This document shows, in pieces, positions 46,356 to 61,300 of a stretch of DNA of 64,000 bases. The stretch lies in NCBI GenBank assembly GCA_020746105.1, contig CM036617.1:144936518-145000517 (forward strand), read 5' to 3'. Made by a program: the position numbers and the translations under genes. Within the stretch, counting starts at the first letter, position 1; each line of letters starts with the position of its first letter. A model generated the notes under the pieces. The model was not told where the DNA came from, searched no databases, and saw nothing but the letters and a program-made list of their open reading frames with translations. This DNA is from Trogon surrucura. Its lineage: Eukaryota > Chordata > Aves > Trogoniformes > Trogonidae.

Positions 46356-49300
46356 CTTTAAAGAAAGGGAAAAAAAAAAAAAAAAGAAAAAAGGAAGGAA
46401 TTCACTTGATAGAAAGAACAGCATTATACCTAATGCAACCATTCATGTACTGAAAAAAAAAAAAACAAAAAAAGGTATTATGTACTTATACCTAAGGTCA
46501 CCATTCTTCCTCTGTGTAAACAAGCTAGCATAAATCCATATTACTATAAACATTTTAATCCCTCTCAAAACAAAGGTCTACAAATGGCAGCTCCTGGGAG
46601 ATTCTACTACAATTTCAAGGCTGCTGGCACAAGATTGTTTCCCCCAAGAAGGAACCCCACAATACAATACACAGTTGCATCTCGTAGTAGATCTGAAGAC
46701 CTATTCAACCACAAATGTGGACTTGGTCACCTGTGTCAGTCCCAGTTCCTTGACTCATTCTGACTCAGTGTCTTCCCTTGGGAAGAAGAAAACATGCAAT
46801 GTGGCCCTACACAACTATGGTGTCATTATACAGGACATTGAGTACCCACAGTACTTTGACAGGAGATACTGGCAAGAAATCCTGCAGGCTTCTGATTTAG
46901 ATTAGGGAATAAATAGCAGCAAGATACGCTGAAAGTGTCTTCCTTTTATCTCCATCAGGTATAGATTACCAGGAAGATTATTGCATTGCAACCATAAAAT
47001 TATGCCAAACTTACAAAAGCGTATCTGAACTACAATTACATACATTCTGCTTTACTAAGAAAACATATGTTGAATTACCACCTTTGGTAAATTGTTTTTC
47101 TGTTCATGGTTTAGAACAGGGTTCTGTATAGGATAAATATTTAATTCTATTACCATACTTGCAACACATATGATCTATGTTAGAAAATATGCATTTCTCT
47201 TATAGTATCATTCCTTGAAAGGTCTTTAAGTCAACCACATCTAATTTTATGTAATTACTTAAAAGACAGAAAGCTGAGAAAGAAGAATAATCAGACATGA
47301 AAGTGACACAGAGAAACTCCTCTCCTGTATTACCTGTGCTAGAGCTGAATTGCAGTAGTTTTAGTGATTTGGTGCAGGCTTATTTTAAGAAATGTAACTC
47401 TATAATTTACAAAGGCATGCAGAAGTAAGCTTTTCAAGAGATGTTACATCTACATCCTGGGCCAACACAGTTAACAGAACTACAATGCCAAATTTCTAGC
47501 ATGGGGGATGAGTCAGGGCTTGGGGGGGGGTATTAAAAAAAGTTTTGCGCTAGACTGTGAATAAGCTTACCTCCCTTATGGACATACTGTTTTTCACGCT
47601 TATTTCCAAACAGAATGAGAAATCAGTTTATTTCACAGATGGAGACATGTAAGCATAGAAATTAATTGCTTAGAGCTGCTTACTTGAATAGCTATAAGTA
47701 TAGAATCCAGTTCTAGATTCACAGTAGTAACAAATTAATTTTGGGACAATAAAGTCAACTTAGGCTATTGATACTGCATCATAACAAACAGTATTAAAAC
47801 TCCAACTCTGAAAAATAGTTGGGAAGGTACCTGCAACCTTCAGAGAGCAGCAAGCTCAAAGACTGTCAGAGTACATTATTATCTTTGCTAACCTACACAT
47901 ATGCCAAAATTTTTGACATTAATACTTGCCAAATCCTACTTTTTCCTCACTTGCAGTTTGTTTTTTGCAAGTTATTTCACCACCCCCACTTAGACACTCT
48001 GAGAAGTTAGGAAAAAACATGAAGCGTCAACATGTTCACAAGAAATGCACTCCAACATTAAGCAGGAATTTGGGCTGTATCCACCTGTCAGTTCAACTTG
48101 AGTTGTTAAAAGCACCATTATCTGGATGGTATAAGTGATTTTAATGCATCTAGAGGTCAATAAACTCAATAGTTACCTAAAAGTGTGGAGCACACCTGCC
48201 CCTCAATCACTTAGCTGCACACTGAACATCAAATCTCTACTTTGTCTTTGCTATTTTCAATAGCAGGTATTTTGGGTGAGGGGAACAAGGGCACAGAAAA
48301 GCATGCAGCCTTGACCACTTCTAACACTTAAGAAGGCTGGGTCTTTTCCCCACCCCCAACACATTACTTCTTACTACATAACCATCTTCTTACTCATTGT
48401 TGCAATCACTTAAACCAGATTAGAGGAATATGTTAACTATTCTTCCTCCACCAATGCTAGGGGAAAGACTACATCATAAATAATATCTTTTAACTAAAAA
48501 TTCTATTAGTCCCTTTTTCTTACTAAGCCTTTGTAAGACTACAGCACTGGAATCTCCAGACTGCCTTGACAGTGTATCCCCTTGGCACTGCAATATGTCT
48601 AGACAAATAAGTAAGAGTGAGACTGCAGAACAGTAACTGCAGCAATTGTATGGCAGGAACCGTAACCATTTTTGAGGAAAGTTATATATATAGACACCTT
48701 TTTTTGTAGTATCCAAACAGTCTGAAAGCAATTCCTTATAATCAAACTCCAGCCACTGAACTGACTGAAATACTACACAATGATGTACACGTATTTCAGC
48801 ACACCTTGAATGCAAAACTACAAGTGCAAGTCACAAGCGCACAATGCAACATTTCCCAAGAAGAATGTACGAGTTATCCTACACTTACCCGGTCCACTTT
48901 GTCTCGTGTTAACCACGGTTCAAATGGATTCATCTCAAAGAATCTTGCAACTAAACTGTAAATCAAAGAGTATCGCAGAAGTACAGTCATTACCCAGATG
49001 CAAAAAGGAAAATGAGAACTGGTAAAAATATTTCACACTTAATAGACAGTGAGCAAGAGCGTGCTCTTGCAAGCTGTGAACTCATTAAAGCAGTAAATGT
49101 GCCAGCCAAGAAGTTCTGAGTTGTGTTTTTTGTAACTTTAACTGTTTGCTACTGAATTATTTGACGCCTTATTCTTTTACTTGAGAAAAGAATGGAGGAG
49201 CAGATACCTAGAAGCAAAACTGAGCGCTAGTGGGTGAGGAAAGTAAACCTTCACACCCAATTCCTCACACACCAGAGGGTTCAGTCTTGCCCCATCTTTC

Positions 49301-52300
49301 CTCCAAACCCTGTTCCCTAGTAGTGTAGGCAGTAATCCAATTAGTCACGAAGTTTGATTCAATGTCTCCATGAGAAAACACGCTTGCTGACAACTAAATG
49401 AGTTAACAGCCGTACAGACAAGATGATGGAATCTGGAGCAATCTGCATCTATAAAAAGGATGAGGATTAGTATATTTGCAGATTCCAGAAATTAAGTTTC
49501 CCTTGAAAGAAAGAAAGAAAACCCAACAGAGAAGAGAAAATAACACTACAGCTCTTGCTCAGTGTCTTGGTACCAACAGTACTTAAGGTAGAATTTCTTA
49601 CTGAAGTGCTCACCTGGCAGACTAGGGGTGTTATTAAGTTACTGCACATAAACAGAACTAGGCTTATCCACCTTTTATCCTTGCTCAAAAATATGGAATA
49701 CCACTTAATTCAGCCCATACAGAAAAAAGCACAACATGGACTGCAGCAAACTTGAATAAAACTAATAAGTACCCACAAAGTTACTTTGTAATAGGCTGTC
49801 CTGAGTTGGCTGAGCCATGCTAACCTGATGCCTTTACAGTGAACTCAGGAACGGCCACAACAGCTTAAGATGTTGTTCTAGCATTAGTCGTTGTCAGGTA
49901 CATGAAGCCAATGTTGAGTTGTATTAGCAGACTGATAAGAGGGTTCAAACACTGCGACTTTTTTAGCTTATTAGTTTTTCTTGTACTAAAATTGAGGAGT
50001 GTCAACATCCCACATACTAACACATCTCAACCATGCTGAGGGCAACATGTGAAATGGCATTTACTATTTGAGGTAGCTTTTCAAAATGATGTGATTATGC
50101 CTTAAAGACGAGGGCCAGGCTCAGATTTATAGTGCACTTTTTCATGCACTATTACTCAGTAGCTGCAATTCAGCAAATCAGCTTCTATCCTTAGTGCCTC
50201 TGAGACCAAAACGCACAGTTGCAGAAGCAGCAAAGAGCTTTCACAGTCCATCCACTGTAGTCAATTGAAGTGATGCTACATCTTTCCTATCTCTCAATTT
50301 ATCAAAGTCTTCTAGAGACGTTACCGCCCTCATACCACAAAGAAATGCTTGCTCACGACTGCACTGCCCAAATTCCAAGGCCAAGATCTTAGTACAAGCT
50401 TAGCTCCCACAGAGGCTCAAATCAATACAATGATTTGAGCTAGAAAGTCAATCAATACCCACACCCACCCTGACCCCAACTCTGATTCCAGGGCGGCAGT
50501 GCTTCCAGGGTGGCAGTGCTCACCAGACTGGAAGGACAGAGAGCAGCAATAACTTAAGCTGCTGCAGAAAAATCTGTCAAGACCTACGATCAGCAACATA
50601 CATACGGATTTTTCTTGTAGAACTATTAAACGTTTGTTTAGTTTGCTACTGATTGTCTCTGCCTAGGACCTTTTGCTACTTCTTGATTTAGCAAAGCCGT
50701 TCGACAACTCCAGAATAAATAGTTATGTTAAGTTTATTACAAGTGCACATTGCATACACTAGCTCATCAAATGCAGGCCTGTGTCTGAGTAGAAAACTCA
50801 AAGCTACCTAATAAGAACCATGGGAAAGGCAGTTTCTACAATCCCACCATGTTAAATAACAACTGGCAATATTAAATAACCAATGCAACAGTTACTTATG
50901 CTCCTGAGCTGCCTGATGAATCCCAAGTTCTTAGGGGAGGAAGGGCGCCACTTACTGGTAGAGAGGACGTGGAAGTGGATAGGAAATAAAGGTTCGGAAG
51001 GAAACTGCGTAGATGTACTCTACCAGGTCATGCAGGAGGTATCGCTTAGGCCTGAAAGAAAAAGCAACAAACATCATAGCTAGGTTAGGTATACAGCAAG
51101 AGACAAAAAATTTTAGTCCTCTACCTCAAGCTTATCAAGGGTCTGTTTTCTTAAGTCTAAATTTGTCATTTTCCTCACAAGAGGGGAACAAATTTTGGCT
51201 GTCCAGATTCTTTACTGTTTGAAATAAAGAGGGATTGAATTAGAAAAACATATGACCCAACATCAGTAATGGAAACAGTGTAAATCACAAACTGCAAAAT
51301 TGTTTGGTCGCTGCGCTAGGCACAGGTGCCCAGGTGCTGCCTGGGGTGGGGGGGGGGGCTGCAGTGGCAGCCTTTGTAGGGGGACTGCCTCATGCTGGGC
51401 AGAGCTCCTCCAACTGCCCCCCCTCAGGCAAGATGTTGGTGTCTCTGGGAAAATGTATTTAAGGAAGGGCATAAATGCTACATGGGCAGAAAGAAGTGAG
51501 GGAAAAAAAAAAGTGTGAGAAACAGCCCTGCAGACGCCAGGTTGAGAGCATTAGGAGGGAGAGGAGGTGCTCCAGGTACCCGAGCAGAGATCTCCCTCAG
51601 CTCACAGAGAGCCCAGCCTGAGCAGGTTTTTCCCAAAGGACTGCAGCCTCTGGGAGGGCACTTGCTGGGGCTGGGGGAAAATGTGAAGAGGAAGGAGCAG
51701 CAGAGAGGAGCTGTTAGAGACAGAGCCCATAACCTGCTGTTCCCCATCCCCCTGTGCTGCTCCAGGAGAGGGGGTAGAGGAGCCAGGAGTGAAGTTCAGC
51801 CTGGAAAAACAGTGGAGGGGAGAAGCTGTTGTTTTATTCCTTTTGTCTTTATTTCACACTATTTGAATCTATTTTCATTGACATTAAATTAAATTAATTT
51901 TTCCCAAGTCAAGTCTGGACCACGACAGCAACCGGTAAGCAATGTTCCCTACCTTTATCTCAATCCATAAGCTTTTCATACTATTTTAACTCACTGTCCT
52001 GTTGAGGAGAGGGAATGAGCAGTTGGATGAGCATCTGGCTGCTGGCCAAGGCTAAACCACCACAGTCACACCAGATGAAGTATATACTGTGTGCTTTTAA
52101 AGCACCCCTTTAATGTGCCTCCACCATGTTGACTCAAATTCTGAACAAAAGATTTTCAGTGCATGGACAGGAATGAATTTGCACAAGCCCACTGGGTAGT
52201 TTGTAGAAGGAAGCCAGAAAGCAAATGGTAAAATTAAGAAAGATTTGTTAACAAGACATCCCATCTTTGGTAGCAAATGGCTGCAAGGAAATTGATTCAC

Positions 52301-55300
52301 TTGCCTTTGGCTCAACTGAGAAGGTACCGTTCTCCTCAAATTCAAGAGGGAGAAATTAAGATAAATTCCCCCAAAAGAATGCATTCTGCCTCTCAAGACG
52401 GAGGGCAGGAAGCAGTCAGCCTCCTGAACACCTGCAGCAGTTCAAGCAAAACACGTAACATTGGGAGTTCCCATTCCTTTCTCATTCAGTCTTTCCCTTA
52501 GCATTTTAATACTCCATCTTTTATAGATGGCTCAGATTGAGAGGGACATCTCCTTTGGCTTTCCTGGCAACTTGCTGGTATCCTAAAACATTATGAAAGA
52601 CAACAGAACTCCAAATTACTATTATTTTAGTTTGTAAAAGCAAATTAAAGCAAGACATTCTAACAGATATACTTAAAGGTAGCTTAGCATATCTGGGAGA
52701 ATTCCAAAGAATTCAGCACTCAAAGCTCCTTATCAAATTCATCCAGGTGCTGGCTTACAGAACCCCAGAGATATTTGCATTTATGAAGCTACAGTAAAGG
52801 ACCACCATCAAAACCAAGATAGTAAGCTTTCTTCTGTTATTAGAACTTACAAAAGAAACACAGCAAAAAGTAGTGATGTCAATTTTACTTAGCTAAGAAA
52901 AAAACCCACTTCATTTTCATTAGTTATTACAGAATCACAGAATGTTAGGGATTGGAAGTGACCTCAAAAGATCAATTATTAGCAGAGGTTTTTTTACAAA
53001 ACTTTTTTGTCCTTACGCTTAAATATCCTCATGCCTATCCAGAGGTTGTGTAAGGCAATTTCACGTTTATCCTGGTATGCAGGGATGTATACTACAGCCA
53101 AACTTAGAATGTGAGAATAAATACTGCTTGTTCCCTTACAAATTACCAAACAAACAATAAAATTGCACCAAGAATAGAATCACATTGAAGTGTCACTACA
53201 TCAACCACAATACTAGCAGACACCAAGCTCTAGGGAGCATTAGCATTCAAGACAAAAGATTGAATGAGCGGCTGAAGCAAAACCAATGCCATTGGGGGAA
53301 CAGGTAAAAAGAAAAATCTATTCCACTATATGGCAGAAAGGGGGAAAAAAAAAAAAAAACCAACAACACTAAAAAAACCCACCAAAACCACACAAACAGA
53401 ATGCTATTTTACACAATTAATACTTTATACTCAAACTAGTAACCTCTTTTAAAAAACAAAAAAGTGTCTCATACAGCTTTAGTCAAAGGTTATGCTGCAG
53501 AGTTCCTCTGGTTTTCCAACACTGATTTGGATATTTGGTTTGCACCATTTATTCAAGGTCTTTTCGCTCATTGTTACATGTCTGAAACTGTATTCCTTGC
53601 AGTGAGAGCCTGGCATCCTTGCTTGAATTCCTGCCTCTGAAACCTGGACACTGAACTCCTGCCTTTCTCTAAAGTGCCAAAAATCTGAGACTTTGAAACT
53701 GTAAAAACACATTGAAAGTTTAGCCAATTTCGTTTGGCTGAAGTGTGTTCTATTTAGCATGCAATTCTCAATTTCACCTGCAGTTGGAGCAGTTTCTTCT
53801 GCTGAGAAAGCTGTAAACCTAAAAACAGGCCCCCCTCCCTCCTTTTGTGGGAGGTGGCTTTGGACACATTGATCCATCTTCAAGTTTGTGCTCATGAGAT
53901 AAAACAGTGACTCAAGGGGTTAATTTCATCCCATTTTGTAGTTTTGCATTAGATGTGTCCACCTAACACCTACATATCTATTATCTTTGCTAAAAAAGTG
54001 GTTTTAAGTAGCTGTCTAGCATTTTTAGTGTGACATCAAATATCATCCCAGTGACTTCCTGCTTTCACTGACATCCCAGTGAAAGCAGCTCCAGGTTACT
54101 TAAATAACCTTACTGCTGCTGTTCGCAGTCCTTTCAGCCCACCGTTAGCTTCCATCTCTTATTTGGCTAGTTTTTGAGCAGAAGTTCCTCAGCATGATCC
54201 AAAACAAGATGGAGACCTGCTCGTTGCCTTTTCCAGACCACCAGCATGCAGCACACCCAGCCTAGCTGCCACAGTCACCTCTCCCTCAACAGCTCAGTCA
54301 GGGCACTGAGGAAAGTGGCACTGCACACGAGTAAAAGACAAAGCAGCCACGATGTCCACACTACAGGAATAAAGAGCTGTCACTGGATCCAACAGCATCA
54401 CAAAACAAACATGGAAAAAAAAAAAAAGTCATGCAGATAAGCCGTTTTGCAAAACAAAGATTCTATGCGCATTTTTGGTATGCGAAGGGAGGAGATGGAT
54501 ATGCATGAAGTAGAAAAAAAGAGAGCTGTTCAGCATCATTTATCTTGACTAATTAGCAACTGTTATCTTTATCAATGAATCTAATGTTCCTTTAACCACA
54601 TATATTGGATGACGACCAGTTCCACTGCTACGCTACACGCTTTGCACGGACCCATTAACTCTGGCACTTGCCACATTGTTTATTCTTAAGACTAATGAAC
54701 CAAGTTAAACCTTTTGTACACAAAATATTTCAAGAGATCCACTGTTTCTACTCATTCTAATTCCAGGTGGCTTCCACACAGCTTTAGCAGAATTTTCTCC
54801 AAATCTACACCGCCTAACATCCTTCCCAAGACTGCCTATTTCTAAGTGTGCACATACATAATGTTAAATGCAATGGGGCCCAGATTAGGATTTTCAGAGT
54901 ACTCACAATAACAGTTTGAGTCATTTTTCCTCCCAAAAAGGAGGTGGAATTTATTGCAGCTCAAACTGTGTGCATGGATGGAGAAATTAAATGTACTGTG
55001 CAGCATGCCAAAAAATGACATCAAAAAGAAGTACTTCGGTTAATTAGAATCAGAAAACTAACCTACCCAGCCAAGGCGTATGTTTTCCCTTTAGCATCAG
55101 GATCTTTAATTGCATTAATAATTGCCTTTGCCACATCAACCACCTGTGAGAAACAAATTCATACAATTACCAACAGAAAACAGGACTGCATGAACACACT
55201 CCTCTTTCAGAAGAGATTTAAAGGGGGAAAAGAAAAAATCCAACACACACACAAAGGACTTGGGATTGTCTTGTTTTATTGAAAACTTACATATACCGGC

Positions 55301-58300
55301 TGCTTCACTGTTTTTTTGCCCAGAGAAATAAGAGGCACACCACCAAACCAGCGCATGTCTGACAGAGAGACACATACGTAACTTGAGAATTAAATCTGCG
55401 AATCCTTTCAGTATGAAAATAATCAATACATTCTGCACTACTCTGAGGGATCTCTTCTGAAAACTAACTTAACTTTAAAAAAAGAAACAAAATTAGGAAG
55501 AATTACCATCCAATTCTAGTAATGCTGTTTTCAATGCACATTTAGTTTTCTTATTAACGATGGGAAGGCTGTATTTGCTGTTTACTTAGAGTAGTTCAGA
55601 GATACCTCAACTTTACAAGACAGAAGAAGATTCCACTCTACCCTGTCTAGCAATTTTGCTGGTGATATATCAGAGTTGTTACCGGTGCTTCTGAGCCCAG
55701 AGCAACTCAGGTCGATTTTTACATTTGAGCATTACCAACTTGAAAAACTACTTTCAGGGTAAGGTAAACTACTTCGAGGGTTAAGATGACCAGATCTTAG
55801 CTCAGAACAATTTAAATAAAAAAATAAAAATAAATCACACAGATCCCTCCATCAAAAAAAAAAAAAAAAAAAAAAAAAGAAAATCATATAGCAAAGCCTA
55901 ACTAGATTAAAAAAGAATTCAAAAAGTTACTGTTTCCCATTACAGACCTTTAACTAACAAAAAGTACATTCCTGATAAAAACCTACCTCTCTGCTTTTCA
56001 GAAGCAAATCACATTTTCCCTCTGTTCTCTAGACAGGTATACAAATTGTACATGGTTTTTACTATTTCAAGAGTACATACTTGCATAATGATTGAGAAAT
56101 CGATCCTCTCTCCCAAACATCTCGGCGGGTTTCAAAATTATAGCATCTGGAAATTCTTCCCTCACTGTTTTCTCTCCAACAGCCTATCATTCAATCAAAA
56201 TTAATGCATTCATTAGATCCATTCTCAACAGACCAAAAGAGGATGCCTTTTCAGAACTTAATGCATCCTGACTACAGCACTGAAAGAAATGACATCATCA
56301 GTAGCACAAAAATTATTTATATCTGACCCACTTGATCTTTGAGATGCTAGGCTAAGATAAAGGTCTTGCAGAACATCCCAGAAGTCCCATAAACATGTAG
56401 ATCATTTCTTCTGACTGCGATACAATACAGTCTCACTAGTGAAGTGACACAACTTTAAAGTGGTAAAGTTCAAAAAGGAAGAAGCCTAACCTAAGTACCT
56501 CTCTTGTTTATGTCAGACCAGAGCTTGTAAGGAAACAGAATGTTTACATAACCCCTACTACACTATCAGAAAACTCCAACTGCCTAAGCACAATTAGACA
56601 TTTCAGTGGCAGCTAGCTACTTTCCACATGGGGCTGGCCAATACAGCAAGGCCTACCTATCCTACAGAGTGCTATCAAATTTTAACCACCATTTCAAAAC
56701 AACTTTATATTAAAGACAAGGCAGAGTACAGTGAGCTTAACCAAAACAAAAATAGGTCAAACTGGGACAACGGCTATATTGAAAAGAGAAAATCAAACAG
56801 AAAATCATTCCTTCTAATAACGAAAAAAATAACAGGACAACAAAAACAGAATTCTTTTTTTGTACTAGGCAGGTAACAATCCTCCTCCAAGGGCCTGTAA
56901 TCACAGTACTCATCTGTCTCTGCAGCATTCATGTTGGCATCAACTACTTATTTTGTTAGGTCATTCCAGCCTTAGATGTTAGGTCTGATATCAGATCCCA
57001 AACCATCAAACCAGTTCTTCTTTGCTAGCAACAGTCATTTCAGATGCAAAGATATTCAAGGGCAGAAGAAAGTTTTCCAAAATACAAGATTTATTTCCCT
57101 TCAAAGCACATGAAGTATTAAGGATTTCTAGCTCCAATAAGCACAGTAACTCAAAAATTCCTCAGCTGCAGAAAACATTCCATAGTAACTTCACACATGG
57201 ATTTCCTTCCAAAAGACCCAGTTGTGGGGCGGGCGATGGGGGTGACACACCAACAGTAGGCTCTCAGAAAATATATTCAAGAGGATTCCAGACTTACTTT
57301 ACTCCTGAGGTATTTGGAAGGACTCTTCATACTGGCATTCAGGTGAGAAATATGAATGAGTGTTTCCACACCAGCTTCTCTAGCTATCTGCGCAATACTT
57401 GCAGGAATATTTACAAATTCATCCTCAAAACTGAAGTTTCTAGAACACAACAAAAACCAAAATTTTACTTTAAAAGCAATAAACAATGGCTGATTACCAA
57501 CCAAATAGCAAAAATTACATATTACTTGAATATATTTCAAAAACCTATATTTACAGGGTTTTTTAGAAAGTTTCCTTTTATTAGAGACATTTTATATAAT
57601 TAAAATTAGATGCAAGTGAGCTTCAGCTACAGGCTCTGCTTTTTTACCTCTTAATATTAAATCGGTATGAAAAATCCTCTTGCTCACCTGTCTCTGACAA
57701 ACAGAAAACTCTTAAAAAATTCTGATTTCCATTGGGAAACTTTTTTAAAGTAAGTGCTGCATTTTGAAATCTGAGCAAAGTTTTTTAAGCCACCTGCTCA
57801 AAATTTGACTTGATTTCATGAACTTCGTTATACTACAAAGCAGTTCAAAAATTTGGAGCAGTCTAAGTTAGGGCAGACACTAGGCATGGGGTAAGTGGGC
57901 AAAACCAGACCAAAGAACACACACAGGTGCTTATGAAAATGGAAAATTTGACACTGACAGAACAGTCAGAACCACTTCACAGCTGCTGTAAGAAACTTCA
58001 AGGAGAAGCAGGCAGAAAGAAAAACAACTGCACTCACTTTATGGCATTCAAGGGGCCTAAATTAGGGGATTCAACCGTAATCTAGTTTGGCATCTAATCA
58101 AGAACAATACAGAAGCTCTGTCTCCAAGCAGAACTGACACTATAGGCTGGCGACAGTCCCAAAATTCTCCACCAACTATCTCAAGACTGCAAGAACGAGA
58201 GCTGGCTTCTCATGTCTTTATGTTGTCCTTGTAAGCACACTGCTCCATCTTTTCCATTTGCTTTGGGTAACAAACATCTTGTCCAAATGCCTGTCTCTCT

Positions 58301-61300
58301 GTCCTTATCTACTCCCACAGCTCTTCATATCCCACTGGAGTCTAAAGAAAGCCTTAAAAATAAAAAGTTATTTTTGACCCTTCAATAACTAATCTGATCC
58401 TGGGAACCATCACTCCTGTTCTACTCACAAAAATAGATTTTACAAACACACAAGAACGCACAGCATCCCTCCTGTAACTATGGAGTTTTCAAACAACATC
58501 ATATACACAGATGAGACCGTACACTAATACGAGGCGAGGAGGAAAGTATTTAATGGCAGGTTTTACTTTTTTTTGACTCGTCTTTACTTCTAATCTTACT
58601 TTCCCTCCTCCCCTGCTCTCCGCTTAAGTTTTTCGTAGACTTTGGGACGATTACAGTGGTCAGTCTGACCTCATGTTTAACAGAACACAGAATTTTATCT
58701 CAGGGTTCCAGCACCACCATTGATACCAACATGTATAAAATAGAGAACATTTGTACAATACAGTGGTAAGTTTTGGAACAATCAAAAACCTTTAACGTGT
58801 TCCAAGACTCATCTGCTTTTGAATCTGTTGTAACTGTGACAAGGTTTCGGGTTTTTGAACTACAATGAAACTTCTTGTTGTTGTCATCGCACTTCCTTTC
58901 AATAACAAAGAAACCATCCCTTATATGTCATACTTTTTATACGAGTCCTGAAATTTTAAAGGGGGAACTACATGAAATACATATCTGAAAGATAAACAGA
59001 GATTACATTGTCCATGGGATAACTGTGCTGTCTTTTCTTTGTTCTCTCCCACATTACATAAGAAATTCTTCTGTTTTGACAGCAGTAAGCATTTGAACTC
59101 TTACATTCATAATTTAGTAACAGTGCAAAACAATCCTGCCACAATCCTGCCACATTGGCCTGTACATTTTTACCCATATCCCAAAGTCTGAAGATATAAA
59201 AAGAACCTAAAAGCTTGTGATATGCACAAGGCCAAAGATAATTTAGGTTTGGTGGGCTTTTCCCCAAATAATCTACATTGTAGACTCCAACAGTGAGACA
59301 ACGAGCTAAGTGACTATCAGAAAAAGAAAGTACCTCTACCAATTTGAACACAAAATCAAAGTGTCTCCCAGAAGTTATGTATAATATTCAACTAGACAAG
59401 AAACAGCTGAAATAGTACATCTGCTGGCAAGCACCTATTTAGGGAAGATAATTGTACTATTTGAGACTACCAGTTCTATTAATACAATTTGACTACCAAT
59501 TCTACAATCTGAATACCAAACGGATGTTCACAAAACAAAAAAAACAAAAATAAATAAAAAAGAAAACCAAGAGAGCAACAAAGGCATTAGGTTTGTAAAT
59601 GTAAACGAAATTGTCTACTACAATCGCAAAACTATGTATTGCATAAAGGCAAATCAGATAACTAATGAGCTTGTTGTCTGAGAGTTTTGCACAGGGCTTT
59701 TGATTAACATAATTGCACATATGCAATTAAAAAAAATATTATACGTATTTTTAAAATAAAGTAAATATGAGATTTTTAATGTATTTCAAAACACTATTTT
59801 TAAAAATTATTTACCAAAAAATGCTTTTATAACTAATAGTGTCTATGCCAAAATTCTATCAAGGAATTATCAGGCATAATCTTAGGGACTCTCCATTAGC
59901 TATTTCTGTGTATTAAAAAACTTAACAGAGAATAGGAAAAGACTGATCATAGGTATTCCAGTGGGCTACAATGCAACACTATGCCAAAGTGACAGGATGA
60001 AAGTCCACCTCTGTAATAATGTAAATATGAGCTCACAGAAACCGGTGAGCCTCCGTCAGCTACAGGAAGGCACCCACGTAACATCTGTAAGGTGTACGAA
60101 AGCCGTACACTGAACTCAGATGGAACAAAAGTTGTACACTAGAAAATCACACAAGGAATGCACTTTTCAAGAGCAGATCACCACCAGGACTCTAGTTGAC
60201 CACTTAAAGAAATGGAGGAGCTTTTATACACAATTTCGGTTTGGCCTTTTCACAGAGGCCAAGAACATCGGTGTCACTGCATACTGCACACATTCTGTAA
60301 ACATGGCTACAATGTCCAATACTTGATTCAAATCTATCTATGTGGGAGGGAGGGGAGAAGGAAAATTACTTGGTTTCCCATTCCTTTCCAACAAGATTAA
60401 TGACCACATTGCTGTGTTCCACGGCTCTTCGGATAGAGTCTTTGTCCTTGCAGTCCCACTCCTGCAACCAGAGCATCAAATGAGAAAAAGATGAGATAAC
60501 ATGTAAATAGGCATAATCAAAGAAAGCTCTTTCACACTGTTTCTATTTAGAGGCTAAACAGTAGCTAGAGTTCTGACTTTGAGAATGATTAACAAACTTC
60601 CTTGTATAGCAATGGTATTGTATTTGATCTAAAGCCAAAGCAAAAGACTTACTAAGAAGAGAAGTTGCCCCAGGTCACCCATCGGCCGCAGATACATGAG
60701 GTCATACTGATCACAGCGATAGGGTATGATTACTTGAGATCCAATGCGACCTTAACATTAAAAAAAAAAAGTTTCATTTATCTTCAAACTACTCCGTAAT
60801 TTTAAGTAGATGAACTTCTGAATACATAAAACTTCCTTTTTACACTGGCACTAAAGCACAACAAATACACACAGATATCTTGAATACTTATCTGCAAAGC
60901 TAGAAGTAGAACAGAAATAACTTTCTGAACCTACATCACTGGAATTCTTAAGCAGGGACATATTTGTAAGACAAAACACAGAAGCTTGCAAGAAGTTTGT
61001 TAACAAAATATCACAGTGTGTGCTATAAACGTAACACAATACCTAAAAATGTGTTACATCTAAGGATATTTGCATTTTTAAAGTTGCATGGAAAGGATAA
61101 GAAAAAAAAGCAAGAGTTATTGTCTAAAACTTAAATTCAAAATGGCAATTTTGAAGAATTCCAATCAAATTCCTGCAAACATTTTAGTAAAATGGCCTAA
61201 TAAGGCCAAAACCAGAAGAATCAAATACACGTTTTACCTCTCCTCAGATCTGCATTTTACAGACTGTAAACAGGACTTGATGGAGAATGACTAATTTTAA

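Larger units (their letters stand above)
55359..60369. other. NDUFA9 introns 4-6
   Basis: Introns around exons 5 and 6, the longest being 57440-60369 (2.9 kb). Contains a 25-base poly-A run (55854-55878). No other repeat or gene recognised. Confidence 0.5.

Noticed and set aside
51301..51892. GC-rich stretch with G-runs, considered as a CpG island or promoter
   Set aside because: Explained by the ERVL-like LTR lying there in the minus orientation.
57022..57603. 193-codon plus-strand open frame
   Set aside because: It runs antisense across NDUFA9 exon 5; the real coding strand is minus, with matching splice sites and family similarity.
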